A stretch of DNA of 64,000 nt from Sinanaerobacter sp. ZZT-01 (lineage in GTDB: Bacteria > Bacillota > Clostridia > Peptostreptococcales > Anaerovoracaceae). Numbering within the stretch: position 1 is the stretch's first letter; every line of letters begins with the position of its first letter. The notes beneath the pieces were generated by a model. The model saw nothing but the letters and a program-made list of their open reading frames with translations. It made no database searches and was not told the origin of the DNA. The position numbers and the translations under genes are program-made. This document shows positions 10,613 to 18,885 of this stretch, in pieces. The stretch lies in NCBI RefSeq assembly GCF_035621135.1, contig NZ_CP141728.1:1550001-1614000 (forward strand), given 5' to 3'.

Positions 10613-10850
10613 AAGTAATTAAGTATACGAATAATTATGATAACACAATGGTATTCATCCATGGCGCAGATCACAGCACATAGTATTGGGACGTACATTT
10701 TCTGCCGTATTTCTATCAGCGCGGGTATAATGTGTATGCGGTAAGCGTATATACATTTGTGCCATAATTTGATGCTCGACCCTGATTGGAAAAAAGCGGC
10801 CGTAGAAATTGATTCGTTTTTAACGGAATTTTTTAGAACGGATGAGATGT
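10603..10850 (+). pseudogene. Decayed alpha/beta-hydrolase (possible type II thioesterase-like) remnant
   Basis: An ATG at 10603, overlapping the end of the preceding gene, opens a frame reading MVFIHGADHST, then an in-frame TAG (10678-10680), then YWDVHFLPYFYQRGYNVYAVS. This is the N-terminal strand-HG-A-x-H...YW...F...GY-V-YA signature of an alpha/beta-hydrolase. It stops soon after. From about 10757, in another frame, comes CHNLMLDPDWKKAAVEIDSFL, the typical C-terminal catalytic-histidine end of the same family. The middle of the enzyme, including the nucleophile elbow GxSxG, is absent. The simplest reading is a nonsense mutation plus an internal deletion with frameshift. Its position suggests it once acted as an editing or release hydrolase for the NRPS. 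Confidence 0.75.
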
Positions 10851-10888
10851 TTAAAGGAAGAATAAGAGAAAACGGGTGCAATATAAAA

Positions 10889-11623
10889 ATGAACGATTTG
10901 TTTTATAAAGAATCACAAAGCGTCTGCATAGAAGCAGGTATACATGTTTTTGCTCTTTCCATTGATGAAATTGATAGGAAGGGTTATGAAAGATTGCTGC
11001 AGAATGTCAGTCTTTGTCGCAGAGAGAAAGCTTTGAAATATAAGAATCTTACGGATTCGGTTCGAACCGTATGCGGCGAACTTCTGCTAAGGTATGGAAT
11101 ATCTCAAAAATATAAAAAATATATTTCCGTTGAAGCATTACATTTTCAGTTTACGGATTATGGAAAGCCCTATATTTCCGGAAGCAACAAGCTTTTCTTT
11201 AATATCTCACATTCCGGCAGATGGGTGGTGTGTGCAGTATCTGGATGCGAAATCGGAATTGACATCGAAAAAATAGACACATCTATTGATTTGAATTTAG
11301 CAGAACACTGTTTTCATAAAAAGGAAATAGGTTCAATCAATACAGAGACAGAGGATAAGTATGAGTTGTTTTTTCATTTTTGGACAGCAAAGGAAAGTTA
11401 CATAAAATGCACTGGAAAAGGTCTGTTTGAACCGCTGAATCATTTTTGTATTTTCGAAGATTCCGTGGTGCATGATGGCCTTCCTATGTCGCATAAACTG
11501 TTTTTTTATAACGGCTTTCACGGCTACAGCATGAGTATATGCAGCAGCTGCAAAAGTGCTGCTTTCGAACGGATCAGCCTCGTTACAATAAATGATATTG
11601 TTCAAATGCTGGATAGAGGGTAA
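10889..11623 (+). CDS. Sfp-type 4'-phosphopantetheinyl transferase
   Basis: This enzyme transfers the phosphopantetheine arm of CoA to the carrier-domain serines of the NRPS. From the ATG at 10889 it is about 244 residues. It carries the family motifs in order: GKPYI near 92, FNISHSG near 104, GIDIE near 123 (metal-binding acidic pair), and FWTAKESYIKCTGKGL near 165, where W-x-x-K-E-A/S is the hallmark. The frame is open upstream to 10757, but that upstream part reads as the C-terminus of the decayed hydrolase. I therefore chose the internal ATG; no convincing Shine-Dalgarno lies directly before it, so the start is uncertain (an alternative ATG is at 10847). It is last in the biosynthetic operon. 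Confidence 0.85.
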   Translation: MNDLFYKESQSVCIEAGIHVFALSIDEIDRKGYERLLQNVSLCRREKALKYKNLTDSVRTVCGELLLRYGISQKYKKYISVEALHFQFTDYGKPYISGSNKLFFNISHSGRWVVCAVSGCEIGIDIEKIDTSIDLNLAEHCFHKKEIGSINTETEDKYELFFHFWTAKESYIKCTGKGLFEPLNHFCIFEDSVVHDGLPMSHKLFFYNGFHGYSMSICSSCKSAAFERISLVTINDIVQMLDRG

Positions 11624-11705
11624 GCAGCAATTTCTTTTCATCGAGATTCCTGCTTCTGTAATCTGCGCAGCTGCATTGAGTATAAAACAAGAGTAAGGCA
11701 GAGGA

Positions 11706-11752
11706 TTGACAAATAGGGTGTCCGGTGATAATATAGCGATAACTAAGTTATC
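11706..11752 (+). promoter_or_regulatory. tetR promoter with overlapping operator palindrome
   Basis: TTGACA (11706-11711), a 17-base spacer and TAATAT (11729-11734) form a strong sigma-A promoter. At the expected start point lies GATAACTAAGTTATC (11738-11752), with perfect 7-base arms around one central A. Thirteen bases of this site recur at 12425 before the transporter operon, so it is the likely operator of the TetR protein encoded just downstream. Confidence 0.7.
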
Positions 11753-11772
11753 TTGAATGGGAGGCTCTTATT

Positions 11773-12390
11773 TTGCCAGGAGATTTTGAACAGACACATG
11801 AAAACATTCTGAATAGCGGAAAGCAGAACTTTTTAGCCTATGGGTATGAACGGACGAATTTAAGAAAACTCTGTAAGGATGCCGGTATCACGACCGGGGC
11901 ATTTTATCGGCATTTTTCTGATAAAGAAGCTCTGTTTACAGAACTTGTGGAGCCTACCGTACAAGGGATTAAAAATATTTATGCGGCTTCCGAAGAGGAG
12001 TGCTTTGAGTTCGTCGATAAAAATGCGCTGACACAGGCATTTCAGGTTTCTTATAAGGTAATTGAAGATTTTGTTCATTACATCTATGACTATTTTGATT
12101 GCTTCAAATTGCTTTTGATGTGTTCTGATGGCACAAAATACAGCAATTTTGTAGAAGAGATTGTACAGATTGAGGTAAGAGAGGCTGAGAAATTTTTTAA
12201 GCTTTTAAAACAAAATAAGGTTAAATTTCATGAACTGCACAGTGAAAAGTTTCATCTTTTGACACACTCCTATTACGCTTCTGTCTTTGAAGTTGTCATG
12301 CATGATTTTACAAGAAAGGAAGCTTTGGAATATGTCCATACGCTGGTGACATTTTACAATGCGGGGTGGAGGGCAGTTCTAGGTATTTAA
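11773..12390 (+). CDS. TetR/AcrR family transcriptional regulator
   Basis: A 205-residue regulator. The N-terminal helix-turn-helix reads TNLRKLCKDAGITTGAFYRHF (about residues 29-49), the TetR signature, followed by a divergent alpha-helical ligand-binding domain. It starts at TTG 11773 with GGGAGG ending 9 bases upstream. It lies between the synthetase genes and the transporter genes, all on the same strand, and operator-like palindromes occur in front of it and after it. It probably represses itself and the ABC/ECF transporter operon and responds to the NRPS product or its metal complex. That is an inference: yersiniabactin uses an AraC-type activator and equibactin an iron-dependent repressor, so a TetR here is a different control logic. 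Confidence 0.88.
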   Translation: MPGDFEQTHENILNSGKQNFLAYGYERTNLRKLCKDAGITTGAFYRHFSDKEALFTELVEPTVQGIKNIYAASEEECFEFVDKNALTQAFQVSYKVIEDFVHYIYDYFDCFKLLLMCSDGTKYSNFVEEIVQIEVREAEKFFKLLKQNKVKFHELHSEKFHLLTHSYYASVFEVVMHDFTRKEALEYVHTLVTFYNAGWRAVLGI

Positions 12391-12412
12391 TTTCTATTTT
12401 AAAGTGAATTCG

Positions 12413-12464
12413 TTTTGCGCCTATGATAACTAAGTTAGCATCATTGGTTATTCTAGGCGCAAAA
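12413..12464 (+). promoter_or_regulatory. Large dyad containing a second TetR-type half-palindrome
   Basis: TTTTGCGCCTA (12413-12423) and TAGGCGCAAAA (12454-12464) form a perfect 11-base inverted repeat. Inside it, 12425-12439 reads GATAACTAAGTTAGC, which matches 13 consecutive bases of the palindrome in front of tetR. A TATGAT (12422-12427) could be a -10 box overlapped by the site, with only a weak -35. The dyad may be an operator, or in RNA a stem-loop ending the tetR transcript; it lacks a separate U-run outside the stem. Confidence 0.5.
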
Positions 12465-12471
12465 TAAGAAC

Positions 12472-12497
12472 ATTCAGTTAGATTAATCTAACTGAAT
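12472..12497 (+). promoter_or_regulatory. Perfect 26-bp palindrome before the transporter operon
   Basis: The left arm ATTCAGTTAGATT (12472-12484) is followed at once by its exact reverse complement AATCTAACTGAAT (12485-12497). The palindrome ends 2 bases before AAGGAGG, the ribosome site of the first ABC transporter gene (ATG at 12513). It may be a protein-binding operator, or an RNA hairpin that presents or hides the ribosome site. Its sequence differs from the GATAACTAAGTTATC motif, although both contain AGTTA. Confidence 0.6.
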
Positions 12498-12512
12498 GAA
12501 GGAGGACTTATA

Positions 12513-14237
12513 ATGTTAAATGAAGACATGCAATCGAAAAGCAGCATAAAAAAGTTGCTTATCTTTAGCGGGAGTGGGAAACGAAAATTATTTCTTTCTA
12601 TTTTTTTGGCGACAGCTGGTGTTCTTTTTGGAATGCTGCCTTATCTTTGTGTGGCTGAGATCACAGCCTCATTTTATTACAAAACACAGTCTTTTTCCCT
12701 TATTTTATTTTGGTCTACTGTTGCTATTTGCGGATTAGTGCTTAAAATGCTGCTGACTACGATTTCATCTATGAAATCACACGAAGCTGCTTTCTCTATC
12801 ATGAGAAATATTCGTCTGAAATTGATTCAAAAGATGGAACGTGTTCCAATGGGGGTCATGATTGACACGCCGACAGGGACATTTAAAGCAATGGTGATAG
12901 ATGTTGTAGAAAAATTAGAGAAGCCGCTTGCACATATTTTACCGGAAATGACTTCTAATATTTTGGTTCCGGCATTTACTTTGATTTTTCTGTTTATTCT
13001 TGACTGGAGAATGGCGCTGGCTTCCCTTGCAACCATCCCAATAGGTTTTTTCATTTTTATGGGGCAAATGATTGGTTATAAAGAAAAGGCTGAACAGTAT
13101 GCCAAGGCAAATGATTATGTGAACGGCATCGAAGTCATCAAGGCCTTTAATCAGTCTGCGTCGTCTTATGGGAAATTTACGAAAGCAGTACGTTATTTTC
13201 GGGATTTCACTCTCGGATGGTGGAGAAAATGCTGGTTCTTTTCATCGATAGGCAATACGGTAATTTCTTCGACTTTGCTTATCACCTTACCGATAGGCGC
13301 TTTTCTTTTTATGAATGAAAACCTTACCTTCGCTACTTTTATTACCTGTATTATTTTATCGCTAGGTATTGCGGGACCTATTTTAGAAGCGTCACAGTTT
13401 GTAGAGAACTTTTCCCTTGTATCTCAAAGTCTGAAACAGATTAGTGAATTTTTAGAAGAAGATGAGCTAGAAAGACCTTCTCAAAGAGTTGTTCTTAATG
13501 ATTCTGCATTTGAATTTAAAGATGTCAGGTTTGGATATAGAGATACGGAGATTCTTCATCGCATCAATTTGCGGACCGTACCTCAAGGAGTTACTGCGAT
13601 TGTTGGTCCCTCCGGAAGCGGAAAATCGACATTAGCTAAATTAATGGCTGGCTTCTGGGACGTTACAGAAGGGCGACTTTTATTTGGCGGCAAGGAAATA
13701 CGAGAGATTCCGTTTGAGCAATTAATGGAGCAGATTAGCTATGTATCGCAGGATAATTTTCTATTTAATATCTCAATCAAGGAGAACATTCGTTTGGGTT
13801 TTCCTGGTTCCACAGATGAGGAAGTGTTTGCTGCGGCAAAGGCTGCCAATTGCCATGACTTTATTATGAAGCTTGAGCATGGATACGATACCAACGCCGG
13901 AGAAGCGGGGAAAAAGCTTTCAGGAGGGGAACGTCAGCGAATTACGATTGCCCGTGCGATGCTGAAAAAAGCAGATGTCATTATTCTTGATGAGGCGACT
14001 GCATATGCCGACCCGGAAAATGAGGCGATTGTACAGAAGGCGATCAATCGGCTGATAAATGGAAAAACCTTGATTGTAATTGCACATCGTCTTTCCACTA
14101 TTAAAAATACACATAAAATTGTCGTAGTAGAAAATGGAGCTGTGATAGCCGAAGGAACACAAACAGAACTGTTACATACTTGTCCGTTATATCAACGCAT
14201 GTGGCGTGAGCATATGGCCTCCGTCGAAGTAGCATAG
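12513..14237 (+). CDS. ABC transporter, fused membrane and ATPase domains (YbtP-like)
   Basis: A 574-residue half-transporter with an exporter-type membrane domain of about six helices (residues 20-300) and a C-terminal ATPase: GPSGSGKST near 365, signature LSGGERQR near 469, Walker B VIILDEAT near 490. An identical-length partner follows 11 bases downstream, so the two probably form a heterodimer. In the yersiniabactin system the YbtP/YbtQ pair has this fold but imports the metal-loaded siderophore; other homologues export. Location after the NRPS supports transport of its product, direction unknown. AAGGAGG sits 7 bases before the ATG, just behind the 26-bp palindrome. Confidence 0.88.
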   Translation: MLNEDMQSKSSIKKLLIFSGSGKRKLFLSIFLATAGVLFGMLPYLCVAEITASFYYKTQSFSLILFWSTVAICGLVLKMLLTTISSMKSHEAAFSIMRNIRLKLIQKMERVPMGVMIDTPTGTFKAMVIDVVEKLEKPLAHILPEMTSNILVPAFTLIFLFILDWRMALASLATIPIGFFIFMGQMIGYKEKAEQYAKANDYVNGIEVIKAFNQSASSYGKFTKAVRYFRDFTLGWWRKCWFFSSIGNTVISSTLLITLPIGAFLFMNENLTFATFITCIILSLGIAGPILEASQFVENFSLVSQSLKQISEFLEEDELERPSQRVVLNDSAFEFKDVRFGYRDTEILHRINLRTVPQGVTAIVGPSGSGKSTLAKLMAGFWDVTEGRLLFGGKEIREIPFEQLMEQISYVSQDNFLFNISIKENIRLGFPGSTDEEVFAAAKAANCHDFIMKLEHGYDTNAGEAGKKLSGGERQRITIARAMLKKADVIILDEATAYADPENEAIVQKAINRLINGKTLIVIAHRLSTIKNTHKIVVVENGAVIAEGTQTELLHTCPLYQRMWREHMASVEVA

Positions 14238-14248
14238 GGGGAAGCGTT

Positions 14249-15973
14249 ATGTTTAAAACGATACGGCAGATTTATAATTTATGCGGCAGCTACAAGTCCA
14301 GGCTGGTGGGTGGGGTTATTTGCAGCGTATTTCATGCCGTTTTTCACTCTCTTACAATTCTTGCTATTTTAAATATATTAATGAACATTGATGGATTAAC
14401 GCCGGAAATCATTTGGAGAAGTGTCTGGATTCTTTTTGCCAGCGTCGTCGGTAGAAGCTTTTTCAAATATCTTATTAACATGACGATGAGTGCAAATGGC
14501 TACAATGTATTCTGTGAAAAACGTCTGGAAATTGGAGATAAATTAAAGTATGCGCCGATGGGATATTTTTCAGAACAAAATTTAGGGCGGATCAGCACGG
14601 CCTTAAGTACGTCTTTTGCCGAGCTGGAGGGGTTCGCGATGATGGCGGTTGATAATATGATTTCTGGTATTGTTCAGGCAGTGTGTGTCATGGTGTTCAT
14701 GTTTTTCTTCAAGTGGGAAATCGGAGTCATTACTCTATGTGGTTTGGTTTTCTCTATGCTTGCTTTGAACCTTGTAAAGAAAAGAACAGCAGAGCAAGCG
14801 CCCAGGCGTGAAGCTGCACGAGAAAATATGATTTCAAGAACCATTGAATACATAAGAGGTATTACGGTTGTCAAAGCATTCGGCGGGCAGCCTGTTGATG
14901 ATATGAAGAATGTGTTTAGTGAGAGTAGAGATGCCTATATTTCTATGGAAAAAAAGGTGATGATTCCGGTAAACCTTTATAAGGGGATATTAGAGGTGTC
15001 TAGTGGATTGATTGTGTTTGGAGCATCCTATTTCATGCTTGTTCACGAGCTGACATTTTCTGTCGGTATTATGTTTTTAATATCTGCATTTATGGTATAT
15101 TCTCAGATGGAATATATGGGAAACGGTGCATTCCTGCTGCGTTTAATTGATCATGCATTGAATCATATGGATGAGATAATGAACATTCCGGTTATGTCTG
15201 AAGGCAATGTGGCGGAGAGTGAGGATTGGAGCATTGAACTTCGAAATGTAAGTTTTGGCTATGAGAAGCGTGATGTTATTAAGGATGTAAGTTTTAGGAT
15301 TCCGCACAATTCGTCAATTGCCATTGTGGGGTATTCAGGTTCAGGGAAAACGACGCTATGCAATTTAATTGCACGGTTTTGGGATGTGGACTCGGGCGAA
15401 GTCTTGTTTGGCGGACGCAATGTGAAGGAGTATCCTTGTGATGAATTTCTTTCACATATTAGTATGGTTTTTCAGAATGTGTATCTTTTTAATGATACGG
15501 TGGCAAATAACATTCGATTTGGAAAAGCAGATGCATCTATGGATGAAATAGAAAATGCAGCAAAAAAAGCTTGCTGTTACGATTTTATCATGGGTTTTCC
15601 AGACGGATTTGATACCATAATCGGCGAAGGCGGTTCGACTCTCTCAGGAGGCGAAAAACAGCGTATTTCAATTGCAAGGGCCATTTTGAAGGATGCACCG
15701 GTTGTGATACTAGATGAGGCAACCTCAAGCGTCGATCCGGAAAATGAGCAAGTGCTGCTACAAGCAATCGGGGAGCTGACTAAAAATAAGACGCTTATAT
15801 CCATTGCACATAGGATGACAACGGTTAGAAATGCCGATCAGATACTTGTCATGGATGATGGGAGAATTGTTCAAAAGGGAACACACAGCCAGCTGGTTTC
15901 ACAGGAGGGAATTTATAAAAGATTTCTGATGGTCCGTGAACAGTCGATAGGATGGCAGCTTTCATTTCATTGA
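14249..15973 (+). CDS. ABC transporter, fused membrane and ATPase domains (YbtQ-like)
   Basis: The second 574-residue half-transporter. It has N-terminal membrane helices (residues about 20-300), then GYSGSGKTT near 361, LSGGEKQR near 465 and VVILDEATSSVD. The switch region is IAHR, with both ATPase sites apparently intact. A GGGGAAG ribosome site lies just before the ATG and the gap to its partner is 11 bases, so the pair should be made in equal amounts. The role is inner-membrane transport of the thiazoline product, as for the preceding gene. The ECF transporter genes start 57 bases after its stop and are likely co-transcribed. Confidence 0.88.
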   Translation: MFKTIRQIYNLCGSYKSRLVGGVICSVFHAVFHSLTILAILNILMNIDGLTPEIIWRSVWILFASVVGRSFFKYLINMTMSANGYNVFCEKRLEIGDKLKYAPMGYFSEQNLGRISTALSTSFAELEGFAMMAVDNMISGIVQAVCVMVFMFFFKWEIGVITLCGLVFSMLALNLVKKRTAEQAPRREAARENMISRTIEYIRGITVVKAFGGQPVDDMKNVFSESRDAYISMEKKVMIPVNLYKGILEVSSGLIVFGASYFMLVHELTFSVGIMFLISAFMVYSQMEYMGNGAFLLRLIDHALNHMDEIMNIPVMSEGNVAESEDWSIELRNVSFGYEKRDVIKDVSFRIPHNSSIAIVGYSGSGKTTLCNLIARFWDVDSGEVLFGGRNVKEYPCDEFLSHISMVFQNVYLFNDTVANNIRFGKADASMDEIENAAKKACCYDFIMGFPDGFDTIIGEGGSTLSGGEKQRISIARAILKDAPVVILDEATSSVDPENEQVLLQAIGELTKNKTLISIAHRMTTVRNADQILVMDDGRIVQKGTHSQLVSQEGIYKRFLMVREQSIGWQLSFH

Positions 15974-16030
15974 TAGCACAGTTGTGCTTTAAATAAAAAA
16001 TACGAATTAGGTACAAGGAGGGTTTCTAAA

Positions 16031-16618
16031 ATGGAGAACACAGGAAGGCTTAAGGTAAAAGACCTAATAAATGTAGGCATTTACACAGCAATTTATTTAG
16101 TTATATTTTTTGTAGTAGGCATGCTCAATGCGATACCGGTATTTTATCCATTATTATATGTGATATGGCCGATCGTTTGTGGCATTCCGTTCATGTTGTT
16201 TTTAACGAAAACCCAAAAATTTGGAATGCTCAGCATTATGTCTGTAATTTTGGGAGTGTTTTGGTTTCTTACGGGGTATACTTGGATACCAATTTTAAGT
16301 TACCTCGTGTGTGGATTAATTGCTGATTTTGTATTAAAGTCAGGAGATTTTAAAAGCTTTAAAAAATCCGTCATAGGATACTGGATCTTCAGCTGCGGAA
16401 TGATTGGTCTTCAGGCACCGATGTGGTTTATGGCGGATCGCTATATGGCGGATGTGCGAGCTTATATGGGAGATCAGTATGCACAACAGCTGGCGTATTA
16501 TATGCCGCAGTGGATGGGATTTGCTTCAATTGCCATTATTTTTGTCGGCTCTCTGTTGGGAGCGCTGCTTGGAAGAAAAATGCTCAAAAAACACTTTGAA
16601 AGGGCGGGTATTGCTTAA
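16031..16618 (+). CDS. ECF transporter S component, MptD family
   Basis: A 195-residue integral membrane protein with about six hydrophobic segments and no soluble domain. The pattern GMLNAIPVFYPLLYVIWPIVCGIPFM and a basic C-terminus (GRKMLKKHF) fit the MptD/Trep_Strep family of energy-coupling-factor substrate-binding subunits. GGAGGG lies 7 bases before the ATG. Its stop shares one base with the start of the T-component gene (TAATG), and the ATPase gene follows, so a complete dedicated ECF transporter is encoded. Equibactin-type siderophore loci also carry ECF-like genes, so the ligand is probably the NRPS product or its metal chelate; that is an inference. Confidence 0.8.
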   Translation: MENTGRLKVKDLINVGIYTAIYLVIFFVVGMLNAIPVFYPLLYVIWPIVCGIPFMLFLTKTQKFGMLSIMSVILGVFWFLTGYTWIPILSYLVCGLIADFVLKSGDFKSFKKSVIGYWIFSCGMIGLQAPMWFMADRYMADVRAYMGDQYAQQLAYYMPQWMGFASIAIIFVGSLLGALLGRKMLKKHFERAGIA

Positions 16619-17343
16619 TGGGAAGCTATCTCATTTATCAACCTGAAAAAAGAAAAGGATTTTGGCTTGATCCTCGAACGAAAATTATATTTATGGCATT
16701 TGTAACAACACTACTGTTTTTTGTGCATGAAAATATAGCGATTGTATCGGCGCTTGCAGCCATTCCATTTCTTTTTTTAATCATCAACGAACAGAAGAAA
16801 ACAGCATTTATTTATGGGGGGTTATTTGTCCTCGGTATTTTTTCACTTTATTTAAAAAATACAGTGGCGTTGCCACAGATTATCAATGCTGTTTTCGTGT
16901 TACTTATTGCGTTGGTATTGCGCTTGTTTCCAACTTTTATGTTAGGATATTACATTATTGAATCAACCAAAGTCAGTGAATTTGTAGCTGCGATGGAAAT
17001 TTGGCATATACCGCAAAGCTTTGTCATTCCCATTGCAGTAGTATTCCGATTTGTCCCGACGCTTAAGGAAGAATCATCGGCCATTACCAACGCGATGCAT
17101 ATGAGGGAAATTCAATTTGGAACGAAAAAATTTTGGCGAAATCCTGCTGCTTTTTTGGAATATCGAGTGATACCTCTGATGATGTCTATTGTGAAGATTG
17201 GTGATGAATTGTCTGCGGCGGCTCTAACACGTGGATTAGGCAATCCGGAAAAAAGAAGCAATATAGCAGTAATTGGATTTACTGGATATGATGCATTAAT
17301 AGGTGCTGTTTCCATTGGCTTGGTCGCTTGGTCTTTATTGTGA
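16618..17343 (+). CDS. ecfT: ECF transporter transmembrane T component
   Basis: A 241-residue membrane protein of the CbiQ/EcfT family, which couples the ATPase to the S subunit. It starts with the typical LDPRTKIIFM sequence, has about five membrane helices, and carries the cytoplasmic coupling region with FRFVPTLKEE...A...MRE and the late A-A-L-T-R-G-L motif (ALTRGLG near 203). The start overlaps the S-component stop by one base, suggesting translational coupling. The family call is secure; the substrate depends on the S subunit next door. Confidence 0.88.
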   Translation: MGSYLIYQPEKRKGFWLDPRTKIIFMAFVTTLLFFVHENIAIVSALAAIPFLFLIINEQKKTAFIYGGLFVLGIFSLYLKNTVALPQIINAVFVLLIALVLRLFPTFMLGYYIIESTKVSEFVAAMEIWHIPQSFVIPIAVVFRFVPTLKEESSAITNAMHMREIQFGTKKFWRNPAAFLEYRVIPLMMSIVKIGDELSAAALTRGLGNPEKRSNIAVIGFTGYDALIGAVSIGLVAWSLL

Positions 17344-17355
17344 AGGAGGAAGAGT

Positions 17356-18828
17356 ATGATACAATTCAAAGATGTTTCTTTTATTTATCACAGTACAGAG
17401 CGTGAGGATGGCGTACACCATTTGAATTTTTCGATTCCCTCTGGACAAGTTGTTGTATTGTGCGGTCAATCCGGCTGTGGGAAAACAACAGTTACGCGTT
17501 TAATCAATGGTCTTGTACCGGAATATTATGAGGGAACATTGCAGGGAGAAGTTCTACTAGACCGAAGAAGTATTTCCAAGACACCAATTTATCAGCTTTC
17601 TAGATGGGTTGGGTCAGTCTTTCAAAACCCAAGCTCACAGTTTTTTAATGTAGATACGACGGGAGAAATTGCTTTTGGGTGTGAAAATACAGGCATTTCC
17701 AAAAAAGAAATTTATCAGCGCATTGGAAAAGTTGCAACAGAATTAAATATATGGGATCTCTTAGGAAGGAGTTTGTTTGCTTTATCGGGCGGTGAAAAGC
17801 AAAAGATAGCCTGCGCATCCGTATCAGCTATGCTTCCGGAAATTCTAGTATTGGATGAACCATCCTCCAATCTAGATGTTTCAACAATTGGGGATTTAAA
17901 ATATATGATTGCGCAATGGAAGAAACAGGGCAGGACTATAATTATTGCAGAACACAGACTGTACTATTTAATGGAGCTAGCGGATCGCATCATTTATATG
18001 AAGGGTGGAAAGATTGAGAGGGATATGACTACAGCAGAATTTAAGGCACTTCCGCTGGATAAACTACGCTCTATGGGATTGCGTTCTTTGCATCCCGTTG
18101 ATTTCACAAAAGTTGAAAAAGCAAGCTTTGGAAAAGACAGGCTTACCTTGAAGAATTTCTCTTTTTACTACGGGAAGACACTGGCTACAAACATTCCTCT
18201 TCTTGAAATTCCAAGGGGCGCAATTGTTGGTGTGCTGGGCAATAATGGAGCCGGTAAAAGTACGTTTGCTAAATGCTTATGCGGTCTTGAGAAGTCGGCA
18301 CGGGGTATTTTGGAGATGGAAGGGAAAATTTATTCATCCAAACAACGTATTCGAGCCGGCTATATGGTTATGCAGGATGTAAATCATCAGCTTTTTACAG
18401 AGAGTGTATTGGATGAAATTTTACTGAGCATGCCAGGCGAGAATGAATTAGAGGAAAAGAAGATTGCAGAGAAACTGTTGGAAAGCTTGAATCTGTCCCA
18501 ATATACAAAGCTGCACCCTATGTCACTTTCAGGCGGGCAAAAACAGCGCGTTGCAATTGGCAGTGCGATTGTTTCTAATAAAGAGATTATAGTGTTTGAT
18601 GAACCCACAAGCGGCCTTGATTATAAAAATATGCTGGAAGTCGCGCATAATCTAGAACAGCTGAGTGCATTGGGAAAAACCTTGCTTATTATTACCCATG
18701 ATCCGGAATTGCTTGCTCAATGTTGTAATTACTTCATGTTTATTGATAATGGGCAGATCGCTTGGAGCGGGGGCTGGAACGAACAGAACGAGATATATAT
18801 TTCGAAATTTTTTGCACCTGCAATTTAA
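17356..18828 (+). CDS. ECF transporter ATPase with two fused ABC domains
   Basis: A 490-residue protein made of two ATPase domains in tandem, equivalent to EcfA1 and EcfA2. Domain 1 has GQSGCGKTT near 37, LSGGEKQK near 144 and VLDEPSSNLD. Domain 2 has GNNGAGKST near 295, LSGGQKQR near 391 and VFDEPTSGLD. AAGGAGG sits 8 bases before the ATG. It is the last gene of the siderophore-locus transporter operon and is followed by a bidirectional terminator. Fused double ATPases of this kind usually serve dedicated (group I) ECF transporters, in keeping with the adjacent S and T genes. Confidence 0.9.
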   Translation: MIQFKDVSFIYHSTEREDGVHHLNFSIPSGQVVVLCGQSGCGKTTVTRLINGLVPEYYEGTLQGEVLLDRRSISKTPIYQLSRWVGSVFQNPSSQFFNVDTTGEIAFGCENTGISKKEIYQRIGKVATELNIWDLLGRSLFALSGGEKQKIACASVSAMLPEILVLDEPSSNLDVSTIGDLKYMIAQWKKQGRTIIIAEHRLYYLMELADRIIYMKGGKIERDMTTAEFKALPLDKLRSMGLRSLHPVDFTKVEKASFGKDRLTLKNFSFYYGKTLATNIPLLEIPRGAIVGVLGNNGAGKSTFAKCLCGLEKSARGILEMEGKIYSSKQRIRAGYMVMQDVNHQLFTESVLDEILLSMPGENELEEKKIAEKLLESLNLSQYTKLHPMSLSGGQKQRVAIGSAIVSNKEIIVFDEPTSGLDYKNMLEVAHNLEQLSALGKTLLIITHDPELLAQCCNYFMFIDNGQIAWSGGWNEQNEIYISKFFAPAI

Positions 18829-18845
18829 TTGCTGAAATACTATGA

Positions 18846-18874
18846 AAAAGGGGGACTTGACCCCCTCTTTTTTT
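18846..18874. terminator. Bidirectional intrinsic terminator
   Basis: GGGGG (18850-18854), a six-base loop and CCCCC (18861-18865) are flanked by an A-run on the left and a long T-run on the right. It lies between the convergent ECF ATPase and folT genes and can serve both. Confidence 0.8.
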
Positions 18875-18885
18875 ATCCATTGTAA

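Noticed and set aside
10757-10888. N-terminal extension of the phosphopantetheinyl transferase frame
   Set aside because: The extension reads as the C-terminal end of an alpha/beta-hydrolase and matches the decayed gene upstream; Sfp-type enzymes do not carry it.
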